DNA of 64,000 bases from Tribonema minus (GCA_017506865.1 JAFCMP010000528.1:496001-560000), one strand, 5' to 3'. Positions 32,001 to 41,735 are shown, numbered from the stretch's first letter. Notes: a model not told the origin generated them from the letters alone. Numbers and translations are program-made.

Positions 32001-34732
32001 GCCGTGACAGGTGCTGTCTCGGTCATTGTTGCGTGGGTGCTGTTATCACCAGCCTGCGTTACGTCTGACTCACCACGTTTCCCGGCTGGCTGGCGAGGCG
32101 ACCTGGCAACGACCGGTTCCCTAAGGGAGAGTTGGTCAAACACCGTTGCCAGGTCATTACCTTCTTCTCGGAGGGAGAGCAAGCTGAACGTGACCGTCAG
32201 GTCATGCATCTGACTCGCCAGCGGTGCGCAGGAAGTCCGGCCCAGCAGGGTCTGTGTTGCTGGCGCGTCGCTGGGCGCCGGCCGCATATGCAGTCGGCGT
32301 GACGTGCGGCAGGGTCCAAGCTTGGTACCCGTCGGCCAAGCGCAAAGCACCGTGACGCGTGCCCGATTGGGGGCAAGGGCCAGTGCACGTACCCTGCGCG
32401 CGAGTGCGCCAGCCGCCCCCAGCAGGCCTTGCCAGTGTGATCCCGTCGGGTCCCTGGGGCATTCGCTAGACTGAGCGCCCGCTGCGACAGCAGCTGCGGC
32501 ACTGCCAGGTGTGCTGGGCACACGATCGTTGCTTGACATCGTTGCGCCGCTATCGCTAGCACGACTTTCGCCAGGCAGCACACCCATTGTGCTGCTCCGG
32601 GTCAGTCTCGGCAGCGGCGCATCTGCCACACCGTCCAACGTAGATGCATGGGCTTGCCTGGGGTCTACCCCCAGGTGCTCGCATCCGAGGATTTTGCGTA
32701 TGGGACCACATTTGCTAGCGGCGGCGAGCAGCGCGGCTGTTGGCTTCAGGCTATTCCCCCCACCAACAGCTGCACCACCCGCTGCCGCCGCGCATGTCGT
32801 TGGTCGGGTGTGTATGTCAGCAATGTGATCATGGCCTGATGCACGGTCACAGCCTGAGAGTGTGCATGCTGTCGCGGCGACCGGGCCTGCGAGGCAGTCG
32901 GCGCAGCGCCACACGTCGCACTGGTCCAGGGCCCCTAGATCACCAGATGGTGTCGTGGCGCTTGCTGCTGTGCGTCTGATGAAGAGGTTGCCGCACCCAT
33001 CGCAGACCTGCTCCAGGCCGCCGCATATTGGTCGATGGTCTAGGAAAAGCTGAACATGCAGTTCTGCAAATTGCTTCCCTTTCCCTGTGTGGCGCGTGCG
33101 CTGGTGTGCACATGCGTGTGCCGCTGGGCAATTCTTTCCCGGGGCCCGAGGATTTGCTCGCACTATGAACTTGTCGCACATGCGGCAGTCCAGCCCCGGG
33201 ATATTGACCTTCCGGTTGGCAGCGGGTGTCTTGGCGGGCGCCAAAAATGTCATAGCGGTGATGCCGGATATTGGGTGCCCGTTGCGACTGTTACCGTCAG
33301 AGGTGACGCTGCCGCCTGACAGAGAGGCGCCGCTGCCAGCTGGCTGCAAAGACCGGGACGTGATTCGTCTCTGGTGACCCGCCGGCCCAGGTTCGCCAAC
33401 TTCCATCGGTACAGGCATGGTCACGGTGACCGGCTTTGCCAGCGCACCGCCAGACTGTGGCTCTGGACGGGTGACGCTGCCAGTGCTTTGGGCGCTGGCG
33501 CGGCGCCGACCCCGCCGGGGTGCAGCCGCCCCACGTTCGCCGCCCGGTGCAGCAGCCGCTGCGGCCGCTGGTGCTGTTGTCACCATGTCTGCAGTACATG
33601 AGGTTTCCGCTGCGGTGACCTCCATCGGCTGAGGACCGGGATGCCACTGGGGAGAGGCGCCGCTGCTAGCTGGCTGCGAAGGCCGCGACGTGATCCGTCT
33701 CTGGTGACCCGCTGGCCCACTGGTAGGTTCGCCAACTTCCATCGGTACGGGCACGGTCGTGGTGACCGCCTTTGCCAGCGCACTCAGTTTGCCAGACGGC
33801 GACTCTGGGCGGTTGATGCTGCCAATGCTTCCGAGGCGTCCCGGGGGCGGCCCGGCGCTGGCGCCGCGACGCCGACCCCGCCGGGATGCAGCTGCCCCGC
33901 GTTGGCCATCTGATGCGGCAGCGCCTGCCGGCGGTTTTGGCACCATGTCTGCCGCACGTGGCGTTGCCGCCGCCGTTAAGTCGGAGGTAACCTTGCGACC
34001 GCATGCAGCGGCGGCTGTGACAGTCGTCCGTGGCTGTGCAACCACCGGGTTGGCCGGTGCGGGCCCCGCCGCTGGTGCGGCAGTGGCAGCCGTCACTAAA
34101 GGCGTTTTCCGCCGCGAACGTCGTTTTGGCATTGGCGTTGTCGCTACTGGTGAATCCGGCGGCAGTGTCGCCCGACGGCGTTTATTTGCCGCTGGTGGCG
34201 GTAGTACCACCAAGCTCAGTACAATCATCGCTGCTGGCGGCAGTGCCTCCCGTAAACTCGCCGCTTGAGACTCCGAGTCACTGGCAGGCTGATGCCGCGG
34301 GCGCTTCGTCTGTGAGCATCCCCTGTCACAGTGATTAGCGGCACCTGGGCTAGACAGATGGCGGCGGCGCTTCTTGACGTGCGCGTGGCTGCCACTGCCC
34401 TGAGGCTCGTCCGAGTCGGCTGACGACAAGTGTAGTCTGCGCATGCTTCTGCACAGCTCTGCAACCTGACTGCACACTGGCACCTCTGGCATCGGCCGCG
34501 GTCTAGAGCTCTGGGCCATCAGCTGAGGTGGTGGCGGGCCGGGTATCGGTGGCGGGTCCGGTATCGGCGGCGGGCCCGGTATCGGCGGTGGGCCCGGTAT
34601 CGGCGGCGGGCCCGGTATCGGCGGGGGGCCCGGTATCGGCGGCGGGCCCGGGATCGGCGGCGGGACATAGCTCGAATGCAAAGAGTTTGAACACTGAGTA
34701 TACTCGACTGATAGAGGGGGAGTCTTTGGCAT
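26057..34732 (-). CDS. LINE polyprotein: zinc fingers, OTU protease, reverse transcriptase, RLE (~2,891 aa)
   Basis: The frame is open from 34981, but the Met at 34732 (MPKTPPLSVEYT) is preferred because the upstream 83 codons are antisense to the neighbouring plastid gene. Residues below are numbered from 34981. A PPPIPG repeat occupies ~108-150. A Cys/His finger block (CRMCDKF..C.AH.CAH, CDGCGNLF..C.DC) spans ~600-690. The OTU-like protease has catalytic Cys in GNGNCLIHTALHG (~1119) and His in GHFELLV (~1309). A further finger, CPLCTLAFW, is at ~1367. RT carries LDCENAFNSVDRA (~2107), GCQQGDPLGPLYF (~2157) and AFLDDLNV (~2205; FLDD in place of YxDD). A C-x3-C-x8-H-x3-C motif is near 2748. 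The endonuclease is RADTVID..IVLDTSV (~2814), fitting the R2-type (K/R)PD..D core with Ala for Pro, and FVPFVQESYG (~2887). It copies its RNA into DNA at a nicked target site. No APE endonuclease or RNase H was recognised. Confidence 0.85.
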   Translation of the reverse strand: MPKTPPLSVEYTQCSNSLHSSYVPPPIPGPPPIPGPPPIPGPPPIPGPPPIPGPPPIPDPPPIPGPPPPQLMAQSSRPRPMPEVPVCSQVAELCRSMRRLHLSSADSDEPQGSGSHAHVKKRRRHLSSPGAANHCDRGCSQTKRPRHQPASDSESQAASLREALPPAAMIVLSLVVLPPPAANKRRRATLPPDSPVATTPMPKRRSRRKTPLVTAATAAPAAGPAPANPVVAQPRTTVTAAAACGRKVTSDLTAAATPRAADMVPKPPAGAAASDGQRGAAASRRGRRRGASAGPPPGRLGSIGSINRPESPSGKLSALAKAVTTTVPVPMEVGEPTSGPAGHQRRITSRPSQPASSGASPQWHPGPQPMEVTAAETSCTADMVTTAPAAAAAAAPGGERGAAAPRRGRRRASAQSTGSVTRPEPQSGGALAKPVTVTMPVPMEVGEPGPAGHQRRITSRSLQPAGSGASLSGGSVTSDGNSRNGHPISGITAMTFLAPAKTPAANRKVNIPGLDCRMCDKFIVRANPRAPGKNCPAAHACAHQRTRHTGKGKQFAELHVQLFLDHRPICGGLEQVCDGCGNLFIRRTAASATTPSGDLGALDQCDVWRCADCLAGPVAATACTLSGCDRASGHDHIADIHTRPTTCAAAAGGAAVGGGNSLKPTAALLAAASKCGPIRKILGCEHLGVDPRQAHASTLDGVADAPLPRLTRSSTMGVLPGESRASDSGATMSSNDRVPSTPGSAAAAVAAGAQSSECPRDPTGSHWQGLLGAAGALARRVRALALAPNRARVTVLCAWPTGTKLGPCRTSRRLHMRPAPSDAPATQTLLGRTSCAPLASQMHDLTVTFSLLSLREEGNDLATVFDQLSLREPVVARSPRQPAGKRGESDVTQAGDNSTHATMTETAPVTAMVASGKRSRRRGKHRRRTQERQAQCDNSRAPLAPATTPPRGGASAPSAPISGPAKVTTVTVATRVPSTVCHTVTVEEQQDALAKATNYGFSTWHTGLQALHKQALGENTATLARGGELRPVSNVGNGNCLIHTALHGIGSVAVEHGLPAPALVIAMREALLDGMVAYVTQGAGKQGASMSSMRQLTAHAAAQPACTREQFDTYGTRARCLAIEYGTNETDSADSGHTLLLQRLQEEGVWGRPLGLSVWAIVAAVYAVSVTVWQAEPQATGSTQKSTGLVLAQLMGLPAVFAPVTPAQPDCHLDVLWTPPGLYTNVGHFELLVAPAAAPPLPTTMTASATTQANSTHITAPSRTQPRTALQLPQQPEPLRCPLCTLAFWQLGQKEDSKQRGKLSAASRMAPVVAHFNGGSCTRSMLNPEASTSHCQQNLAAAYAKGIRQQVDHDPSGDRAPSGSSTCNTGAHHAKRVQEMSTMYGCTAEDFLRAVRKLSACTGACGLVHMSASAGQRQCALTSPCHTCRRNGSAPTRARPAVPPGQSEGGGAGSDGAAAAAGAAAATPPKPPAVPASGAANSKSSKKRPAATATGAQRRRRTAAAAAPPGSAGSRTQSNSLRLQDSSPPHGTAVGWADMDLDPPDDAASPPPPTTTTSGRPSKPQSRASLAWDLSTPSVVHALDQTNEADLLLLRFTTTANPFRTQLQCTQWARLVEHATRLLADATDSAREAARVRLHHGAGAFAHQVSQTLVQRGYRLLHLLAAMAFGRQPEGTGMPPAARLAALLSGDFAELLRKTLSAAAALRAPKPNNAATASAQTNFDADWTEADSRQQTACAALSGKRRGVGLAAARLEAREACAPADEVTAQVLAAKHPETGTRPGVVDTPMEQVRGLVRDARRHCLHGAGVATTAGPAGSGSPVFESGQAHDRSDRPEDAASAAGRRLEVEATDILSTLSAAGAGKAGGLDGLRYEHLLMAAGPGAPVKAATRPVGSASPGLAGDSESDVMEPAFAHHLAKVFTTLLVEPELLPEQSQRLLRAAALSGIGQKRRPIACSSVWRRLLGSTAARGVKGKISGLLASMSQFGVGYRSGVEHVAARARVWHELYGTTIQLDCENAFNSVDRAAIVRGLMLFCPELLPHFESVYCGDTAPEMRVEVNGEARIICSHLGCQQGDPLGPLYFAVAAAFLLFYPDGVNATPGSMPAYGHSTAEPPAPHCAFLDDLNVLQAAYFDDAAAAGVAEVIRRLAAGGLRVRPDKSLAIAMRGTVFDEAARARLRALDIPFVDATMPESSQGFTSVGVPVGHPAYVHAAMSKHLVDAGTWRLSWQLAGMARHHLQAAQFILRRSLTKRMGFLARVVDTALSETWLHAFDGFCAWTLERMLHLHGCATAAVMKSHLLAACTAGDNEVASSGSVLVLPRLGPPELTDIAVPLRASRLPERRGGLGMPLLGLLAPAAYTAQACTTLRPAIIHATVAAGALRLGTDEHGAVTWFAQHSCAIREDQGLPPIIEAVRRSTRALTADGGEKSRTAVAEQLPASLLRWAADTTAAASTLPTAVQAIYAATAVTETGTTEPAPHTHGIVPGAEAAAAAATVPGPQAAAAAASSTPAKTQTSAEESSCSGGQEDDDDDWEAYADEICRKVVPRRRRGHFTHGLQARLSNVLRRQYEDCLVEDLEAASAGAVGKPTQATLIGDLRDTSRRRQQASARVLAQLRSQRASGAMAWMSVPPAANDRPGAAPMSSMAAATMIMVAIFIDGWGIQGEVCPWRCSDVSPTSTHAISCPSQHIRGHNATHTAQKRCLQRILRQHHVSIVRNEDASVFKVPGYRADTVIDPGCLHFSSAYRNKGIVLDTSVRAPTASSYLTGKTNASNTDGYAAGVGEDAKVKHHTGTLTSSWAFVPFVQESYGRLGKQTSLFVKELAMHSALCSGGGKADVLRKAGLAKRQIHIELSISLARELAERVMAYTRGARMLGCVAAPVSKLLGHSAD
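34533..34672 (-). repeat. 18-bp coding minisatellite (PPPIPG repeats)
   Basis: About seven to eight head-to-tail units of GGCGGGCCCGGTATCGGC (plus strand) encode PPPIPG on the minus strand within the LINE N-terminus. Units differ by single bases. Confidence 0.9.
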
Positions 34733-34818
34733 CTTGAGGATCGTGATCACCAACTGCCTGCAGTGCTGAGGCAAGAGGGGCACAAGTGAAGCGCAGCAGC
34801 AGTGCCAACTGCGCAGAC

Positions 34819-37800
34819 ATGCCCAGCAAAGCGGTGCCAGTTGCCGTGGTGGCGTTTGCGCTGTGCCTGGGGACACACGCCTTCCTCTCTCCACAGTCAT
34901 GCACTGCACAGCGGCGAGCGAGCGCTGCGCCTCAGCTGTCCATGAGCAGTGGCAGCGGCAACGGCGGCGATGACATGGCAAAGCTCAGGAGAGATCTGGC
35001 CGTCTCCGTTGCGGCCGCCTCCCTCTTCGTGCTTCCTGCAATTGCCACGGCAAACGAGTTCCCATCTGGCGCGGGATCCTCCTTTGCCCAGGAGCAGAAG
35101 CTGCTGCAAAAGCTGCTTAAGGAGGACACAGAGGTGAAAGCGGAGACTGTGCCGGACGTGCCTGCGGCACCGCAGGTGGAGGTGCCGCCGTGGATGGCGT
35201 TGCCCGAGGTGCAGCCTGTTGGCGGCGGGCTCAAGGTGAGCTGAACACGTGCATTTTGCTTGCGCTGCGTTGTTACTGTCAGTTGCATCGCTATGAATGC
35301 CTGTTGCAACGAGCTCAGCAGTTGCTTGATGAGCAGTGTGATTAACGCTGCACGTGCTACCTTCATTCGCCTGCCGCGAAGCCTTCGCAGCCGTGTGCAC
35401 ACCTTGGCATGGCGAATGCCCCTGGTTTCCGCAATGTGTTGCTGCTTGAGGCTATGCTTGCAACACCTGTCGTCGCAGTGCTGATCTCTACGCCTGTCTG
35501 ATTTTCAGATGCAACCATAAATATTGAAGTCGCGCCAAAATAACTGCGAGCGCCTCTCTTCAGGACATGCTTCCAGAGCCGACTAGCACCGCGCGACCCC
35601 GCGCACTGTTCATGTTTGCGCAAAGATGCTAGAGAACAGGGCTGGTGCCACGCTAGCATCACAACTTCATTGTGCTGCTGCATGTTACGCTTGAGCACCA
35701 ACAACAGCAGCTGCAGCACTGTTGTTGAGGTTGAGCGCGCGCGCCGACAAGGCGATGCTCCCTCAGCTTTCAGCTCTGCTTTCAGCCAAATACCACTGCT
35801 AACCCTGCACAGCGGTTGCAAATAGCACCACACAGCAAACAGGGCGTATCGACCGACTTCACCTCTGATCCACTACATGCAATGCTTGGATAGCTTACTG
35901 TGCACGCAGCTGCCCTGTCTCCCCTAATCCGCACTTCTGCTGCTGTCGCGGTGTGTATTTTCTCAAATGCGGCGGCACAGCTGCGGGAGCCGGTCTTCCA
36001 GAAGTTTGACTTTACAAAGGCGCTGGAGGGCATGGACTTCAAGTTGGGTGCGCCTGACTACGGCAAATACAAGTTCAACATCAACGCCGCTGCGCCCACG
36101 CGCTGGGAGGACAGGTGCAGCAATCACGGACAGCACAGCCATGCGTTTGGCTTTCATGTTGTCATGCCCACGAAAGACAGAATCGATAAGTCTAATTTAT
36201 TCCACGCGGTATATCATTGTGTGAGTTGCTTGCGCAGATGCTTATGGCCAGGGCCATTTTTAGTTGACATATAGTATAGCAAGTGTCCGGCATGTGCACT
36301 GCTGCCATATTATCCAGGTGTGCCAGCCCAACAGACGCAGCCTCAGAGCAGCGCATGTATTGATGTGGATTCATGTCACATTTGCCTCGTCCACCGCTCT
36401 GGCTGTGCAGACTGAGCGCGTAGCCCTCCTGCCCAAGCCGCACAGCGTGACCGCAAATTACCAGAGGCAGGCGCGCAAGCACGCACTCTCATGAGCGAGA
36501 GAGACAAGCGCACCAATTCTCTTTGGCTCTGACTCTGCTGCCTACTCACCACAAGGACAGCACGCAGACGGGAACGTCCGCAGGTGCAGAAGATGCCGGC
36601 GATCTTCCTGGCCAAGCATGAGGCTGCCATGATCTGATCGTACGGAACCGAAACGCGTCACATGACCACCGAACCCGCCTTCTGCCGCGCGCACCCGCCA
36701 CACCTCGCAGGCCCCCGGTGAACGTACCGCCGCAGCTGCAGAGCGTGCTCACGAACCTCGCGCAGAAGCGCGCGGAGCTGCAGGCGGCGTGGGAGCGCGC
36801 GCCGCCGCTGCCCGCGGACGCCGCGGCAGCGCTCCAAGCCCTAGATGACGCCGCCACCAAGGCGCTGAAGCCCTACCTCAAGGACGACGTGCCGCCGGGG
36901 TTCGCGCTCGGCCTGCTGGCGAGCGCCGGCGTCGCGGCTGCTGGGCTCAACAGCGCCGCGGCGAATGCGGGCGCGGCCAGCTACAAGGGGAGCTATGGCG
37001 GCAGCAGCGGCGGCGGCAGCGGCGGCGGCGGCGGCGCAGCGGTGGCGGAGAAGGCATCCGCAGCGCCGGGGGGCAAGGGGAAGGAGGAGGAGGAGGGGGA
37101 GGGGGATGCGGAGGTGCCTGTGAGCGCCAGGTATGTGTGAGCAGTGCTCGGCCTTGAACAAGGGTTGGGAAGTGAATACGACGTGAAGCCTCAACTAATA
37201 GTTTGTGAGCAGTCTGCCGTGTTGGGCGGCGGATGAGGTGAAGAAGGGAGCAAGGGGATATACGCAGAGCATGTGTTATAAAAACTACTTGATTTGTGGC
37301 TGGTCATCAGTCCTGTTTTCCATGAATTTCAACAGACACTTCAAGTTCAGTTCAACTATGTTTTGAGTAGGTTTTTGAGCAGGAATGCTCTCATTGCAGC
37401 TGTAAGAGTCACGCTGGTCTGCACCTTCACTATTGTGACGTGTACAACAACTCATCACCAGATGACCGGTGAGTGGTAAACCGCGTGAACTGTAATGTAA
37501 TCCATTATGCTGCTGTGTGTGCACGACGACCCTCTCTGCAAGCACAAGTGTCAATGCAAGGCATTCCAGTACGGCAGCAGCTTTCTTGCATGCCGCAACT
37601 GTCAGTACCACGGCCACTAGTGCACAACTGCACTTGAACTTTGGCTCCTGTCATGTACACCACTTTCGCGCCCAGGCTCAAAGGCTTCAATAGACAAGCA
37701 GATGCATGGGGGAAGAAATCACATCAGAGCTACTTTACAGTTGAATCATTCACAAAACTCATGGAAGGACAGGAAGCGATCCCGTCATCGCTCAGCTACT

Positions 37801-40685
37801 TCAAACATGAACTTAAACCTTAGCACTTCTACAGCAGTGTTCCCACACACCTCCCCCCACTCTCAGCACATTTGCGCTCATCTAGGGAATCACATCAGCT
37901 GCACTGCTGTGTCGCTGCATCATGGCAAGCACCCAGCACAGTGGCATTGTTACCTTTGCAGGTCGTACGACGCTACCATCAGCTAATGGTGTGTGTGCCG
38001 CATCAGTCCACGGTGCAGCAATTGCGTCGGCGTTGGTGCACGTCTTGCGCTCCCATTACGTCATCTGCAGTCCACATGCGGAGATTGGTGCAACCTTCTG
38101 TCACCTGCAAGACCAGGAGAACAGGCCAGCAGGCAGAGCCACAGGCTTCCTCATTCATGCACTTCAACAAGAAGTTCAACTGTTTGCCTCCTTGGTGCGC
38201 ATCTCAACCATTGTCTATGTTCTGTTGTCTGCCAACAGCAGCGGCGCTGGCGCCACCGTGGCGGAGCTGGCTACGCTCCGCAAGGAGCTTGACAGCGCTG
38301 TCAAGACCATCAAAGAGCTGCGCACGGATATACTGGCGCTGCAGGGCCACAACGACCAGCTTGCTGCAGAGGTATGAGGCGCAGTTGCAATGAAACGTTG
38401 AAGTTGTTGCGTCACCAGCACTGTGTGCAGTACACCCAATCCGGCCAGCGGCTTGGAATGTGGTGCTGACGAGGCTGCATCAGTGAGCAGCCGTAAGAGA
38501 CTCAGGTTGCCGCAGAGGCGTTGTCACTATAGCAGTGAGTCGCGCAGGGTTTGTTTTACCACCGGTGTTGCAGGATGCCTGCATTGCTGCTGCTGTCCGC
38601 TTGCTCATAAGCTGTCGTAATGAGCGTAGACACGCGCACAGGCTCACAGCACACCTGCTTGGAGCCACAGCTCTCCCTCTGCACAGGGGAGTCAACGGCC
38701 TTGACACGCGTGCTTTCTCATTGACACCACCCATCACCTGACTCACGCCCCCCATGCTGCAGCTGCGAGAGTTGCGGCGGCGGCCGGACCCAGCGGCGGT
38801 GGCGGCGGCCGCGGAGGCAGCGGCGGCGCAGCAGGAGAAGGACGCACAGGAGCGGGAGGCGCGCGCGAAGGTCGCAAAGGAGCAGGAGGTCCTCGCAGCA
38901 AAGGTAGTAGAAGTATATGTACTTGAAGTACATACCTTCCTTTGTGTAGCGCGAGAGATGCTTGCGGCCACGGCAGCGCATGCGCCTATTTACGTTCAGC
39001 AGGAGATGTCTGCAGCAACGGCACCATACCGGCCTACTGTCGTTTTGCTGAGCACTGATGGTTGCGTCATGGGGCGCGGCCACGTGGAGCAATGTGGTGT
39101 TGCGCTCTCCGTGCGTTGAACTTACGGAAGTGCTGCGCGTTTACAGGAAGCACTGGTAGTGAAACTTAGGTTACAGGTCAGGTTGCTACCAAAGTTTGAA
39201 CCTTACTGTCCTACTCTCCACTTGTCTTCCACGCTGCACACACGGGCCCATTGTCAGCAGACAAACAGCATGTTGCGCCTGACAAGCGCGGAGGAACGGT
39301 ACAGACCCTAACCCTAATAACCCTAACCAATCTGACATAGGGGTCAGAAAGTAGCGCATAATTTTAAGAACACATCAAAAACAGTAGGTTGATGGTTCTG
39401 AAGACAGACATGTTTACTTGTTTGTCACATAACTAGGATCTCGAAACACAGGTTTGGTGCTATCGTCGATGGTGCCTTCGCGTTGCGCTGCAGCGACTCT
39501 CACACTTATGTTGCACGGGGCATGGTCGATCACTCAACGCCCCCCCCCCGCCCCCGTGCAATGTCGCAGATGGCGGAGGCGCGCGCCGCGCTGTCCCAGG
39601 GGTTCCCCTCCATGAAGGAGGTCACAAAGGCCAAGACGGTCTACGCAGACGAGACGCAGGAGGTGCGCGCTGCCGCAGACGCCGTCGCAGAGGCGACCGC
39701 CGCGTCCAAGCAGGCGCGCGAAAGCAAGACGAGCGCAGCCGCCGCTGCCGCCGCCGCCGCGCCCAAGAGACCCGCCGCTGCCGCCAAAAAGGCGGCGGCG
39801 GCCACGGCGCCCGCACCGCAGAGCTCTGACCCCGTCAAGGCCGCGATGGATGACGTGGAGTCGAAGCTGGCGGGCAAAGCGGAGGCCGAGGCGGAGAAGT
39901 TGAGCGCTGATGCGGAGAAGGCGGCGCGCGCGGTCGCTGCCAAGGCGCCCGCGAAGCCGCGCGCCAAGAAGGCCGCCGCCGCCGCAGCGCCCGCTGCCAA
40001 GGCCGCGCCGGCGCAGGCAGCGGCAGCGGCGGCGCCAGCGGCGGCGGCAGCGGCGCCGGCGGCAGCGGCGGCGGTCGCTCAGCAGTCGCAGGAGCCCAAG
40101 GCCGAGATCACTGCTGCTGCAGAGCCCGCAGCGGCGCCGGCGGTGGCACAGCAGGCGGAGGTGCGCAAGGAAGAGCCAGCGGCGCCTGCGAAGCCTGCAG
40201 CGGCGGCCAAGCCGGCGGCGGCGGCTAAACCTGCGGCAGCCAAGCCCGCCGCTGCGGCGAAGCCCGCGGCAGCCGCCAAGCCGGCAGCTGCGGCGAAGCC
40301 AGCACCTGCCAAACGAGCGGCTGCCAAGTCGGCAGCTGCCAAGCCAGCTGCTGCCAAACGAGCTGCTGCCAAGCCAGCTGCCAGCGCCAAGCGGAGCGCT
40401 GCCGCTAAGCCTGCGGAAGCGGCGGACGCGGCGGCGGCGGCGCAGCCTGCAGCTGCCGCCAAGCCCGCCGCAGCTGCAAAGCCCGCCGCTGCTTCGCCGG
40501 CCGCAGCACGCAAACAGGCCTTAGGGCTGCCTGACGGGTGGGTCCCTTCGGAGAAAGCCTTAGACCTCATGTCGGTGGCACAGCTGAAGGGGTTCCTGAA
40601 GGAAGAGGGGTTGCCGCAGACGGGTAAAAAGGATGATCTCAAAGCCACGATCATGGAATACTTTGCCAAGAACGCCAACAAATGA
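34819..40685 (+). CDS. Plastid-targeted, membrane-anchored coiled-coil/SAP-domain protein, six exons, 786 aa
   Basis: Exons: 34819-35235, 35981-36114, 36711-37130, 38239-38371, 38763-38903, 39570-40685 (2,361 bp; phases 0-2-2-0-0 match). Residues 1-21 are a signal peptide ending HA before F22-LSP, the Phe-led signal of complex plastids. A basic Ser/Ala-rich transit region follows, then RR (57-58) with a hydrophobic stretch ending ATA-N (76-79), like a Tat thylakoid signal. A second hydrophobic stretch (GFALGLLASAGVAAAGLN) lies near 247-265. Exons 4 and 5 encode heptad-like coiled coil (AELATLRKELDSAVKTIKEL). Exon 6 is Lys/Ala/Pro-rich with KPAAAAKPAAA repeats like histone H1 tails and ends in a SAP domain (LMSVAQLKGFLKEEGLPQTG-KKDDL), a DNA-binding fold. 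Inference: it ties plastid DNA to the thylakoid, as MFP1 does in plants. The start at 34819 is preferred over 34786 because it begins the signal peptide. Confidence 0.65.
39308..39331 (-). repeat. Short interstitial CCCTAA repeat
   Basis: ACCCTAACCCTAATAACCCT then AACC inside intron 5 of the plastid-protein gene; about three telomere-type units. Confidence 0.85.
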
Positions 40686-41735
40686 GGCAGCAGAGGCGGC
40701 GGAGGCTGTGTGTAAGCGCTGCAGGCTGCGCTCGCCACTGCAGCAGCCACGCCACAGCACTCTCACGAGGCGACTGCTGCCGAGTCAACACATCAGCTTG
40801 CATCCCAATCAGTGTTTAGAACAAAGGGAGGGGGACTGCAGGATGCGGGCTGCTGCAGCGGCAGCAGCGTGCGTCTTTGTGTGTGTGCCCATTTGCTACA
40901 GACGCTGCGGCGGCGGTGGTGAGGTGCGGCAGCGGCGGCGGCAGCGGCGGCGGCTCTGTCGAACAGCAACGCAGCGGCAGCGCTGGCAGCCACGTCAATG
41001 ACTCAGCCTCACTTTGCGAGCAACACAGCAGCCCTCATCAGGGTTTGGCGGAATGCCGCCGATGCTTGTATTGCACTGGCAGCGATTGCCGCAGACCTCT
41101 TCGCTGCAGGTGCTGCCGTCGCCGCTGCTGCGGATTTGGTGACCCATTTCGTTTGGTTCTTGCAAGGCCGGCATTACAGCACTAGCATCCCGTGGGGCAC
41201 ACACATATGTAATGGTTTACTGTGTGGCGTATTGCGGTGATGCGCATGGGGGATTTCTTGTGGGTGGGTGGGTTGGGGGGGGGGGGGGGGGGGGAGGGCA
41301 CGGGGAGTTTGGGGTGGGAGTGAGTGGGGGGATAAAACGCGCTGGGCCAACAATTTTACGTACCGTCAAAGCATTGAGTGCGTGTTCTGCGTCTTGCATT
41401 GGCTGTCCTGGGAACTGCTGATGTGAACTTGAGACTTGATGCAAAGCTGGGGCGCCTGAAGAAACGGCAAGTTGCACACACGCACAGGTTGCCGCAGTGC
41501 TCTATAGAACCTAGACACCATCAGTCACCACTACAACAGAAAGCAAGATTTGTGCACCATGTGGTACACCACGGCAGCACTCGCTGGCTTCTCCGCACTT
41601 TGTTGAGCATGGACGTGCAAGGCGCCGTTAAGGCCCGGTTCCTGCAAAGCTCAAGTTCAATAGCAGGAGTGTCACCATGGAGCGGAGCCCACGTCAAGTT
41701 GCACCTCAAGGTTCTGGCATAGAGGTGCAGCTATC
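40686..41735. other. Intergenic region between the two plastid-protein genes
   Basis: It is the 3' flank of the SAP gene and 5' flank of the methyltransferase gene. It contains GCGGCG-rich runs (40850-40985) that give Ala/Arg shadow ORFs, and an uninterrupted run of about 20 G at 41275-41294. No exon with splice sites was recognised and no clear TATA box was found. Confidence 0.45.

Larger units (their letters stand above)
25925..34735 (-). mobile_element. Long intact-looking LINE with OTU-like protease and RLE endonuclease
   Basis: This is a non-LTR retrotransposon on the minus strand, bounded by its single ORF (34732 to 26057) with a 3' UTR of roughly 130 bp. The domain order zinc fingers, OTU-like protease, zinc finger, RT, CCHC zinc motif and restriction-like endonuclease fits protease-bearing LINEs of the R2/NeSL side of the tree. 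LINEs with cysteine-protease domains are known (NeSL-1 has a Ulp1-like one; OTU-like ones have been reported in some algal elements). No stop or frameshift interrupts the ORF. The 5' end lies less than 90 bp from the start codon of the divergent plastid-protein gene. Exact ends and target duplication are unresolved. Confidence 0.85.

Noticed and set aside
34733-34981. 83 extra N-terminal codons of the LINE ORF
   Set aside because: They overlap the plastid-protein exon in antisense; the Met at 34732 is a better start.
37641-37823. 60-codon ORF considered as an extra exon of the plastid gene
   Set aside because: Exons on either side join in phase without it, it has no matching splice sites and no sequence features.
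39910-40750. Arg/Pro-rich plus ORF and Ala-rich minus ORF over the SAP gene
   Set aside because: Shadows of the Ala/Lys/Pro-rich frame, which ends in a clear SAP domain.
41275-41294. Run of 20 G as a possible assembly gap or telomere
   Set aside because: It is a simple homopolymer in GC-rich DNA with no telomere-type units around it.
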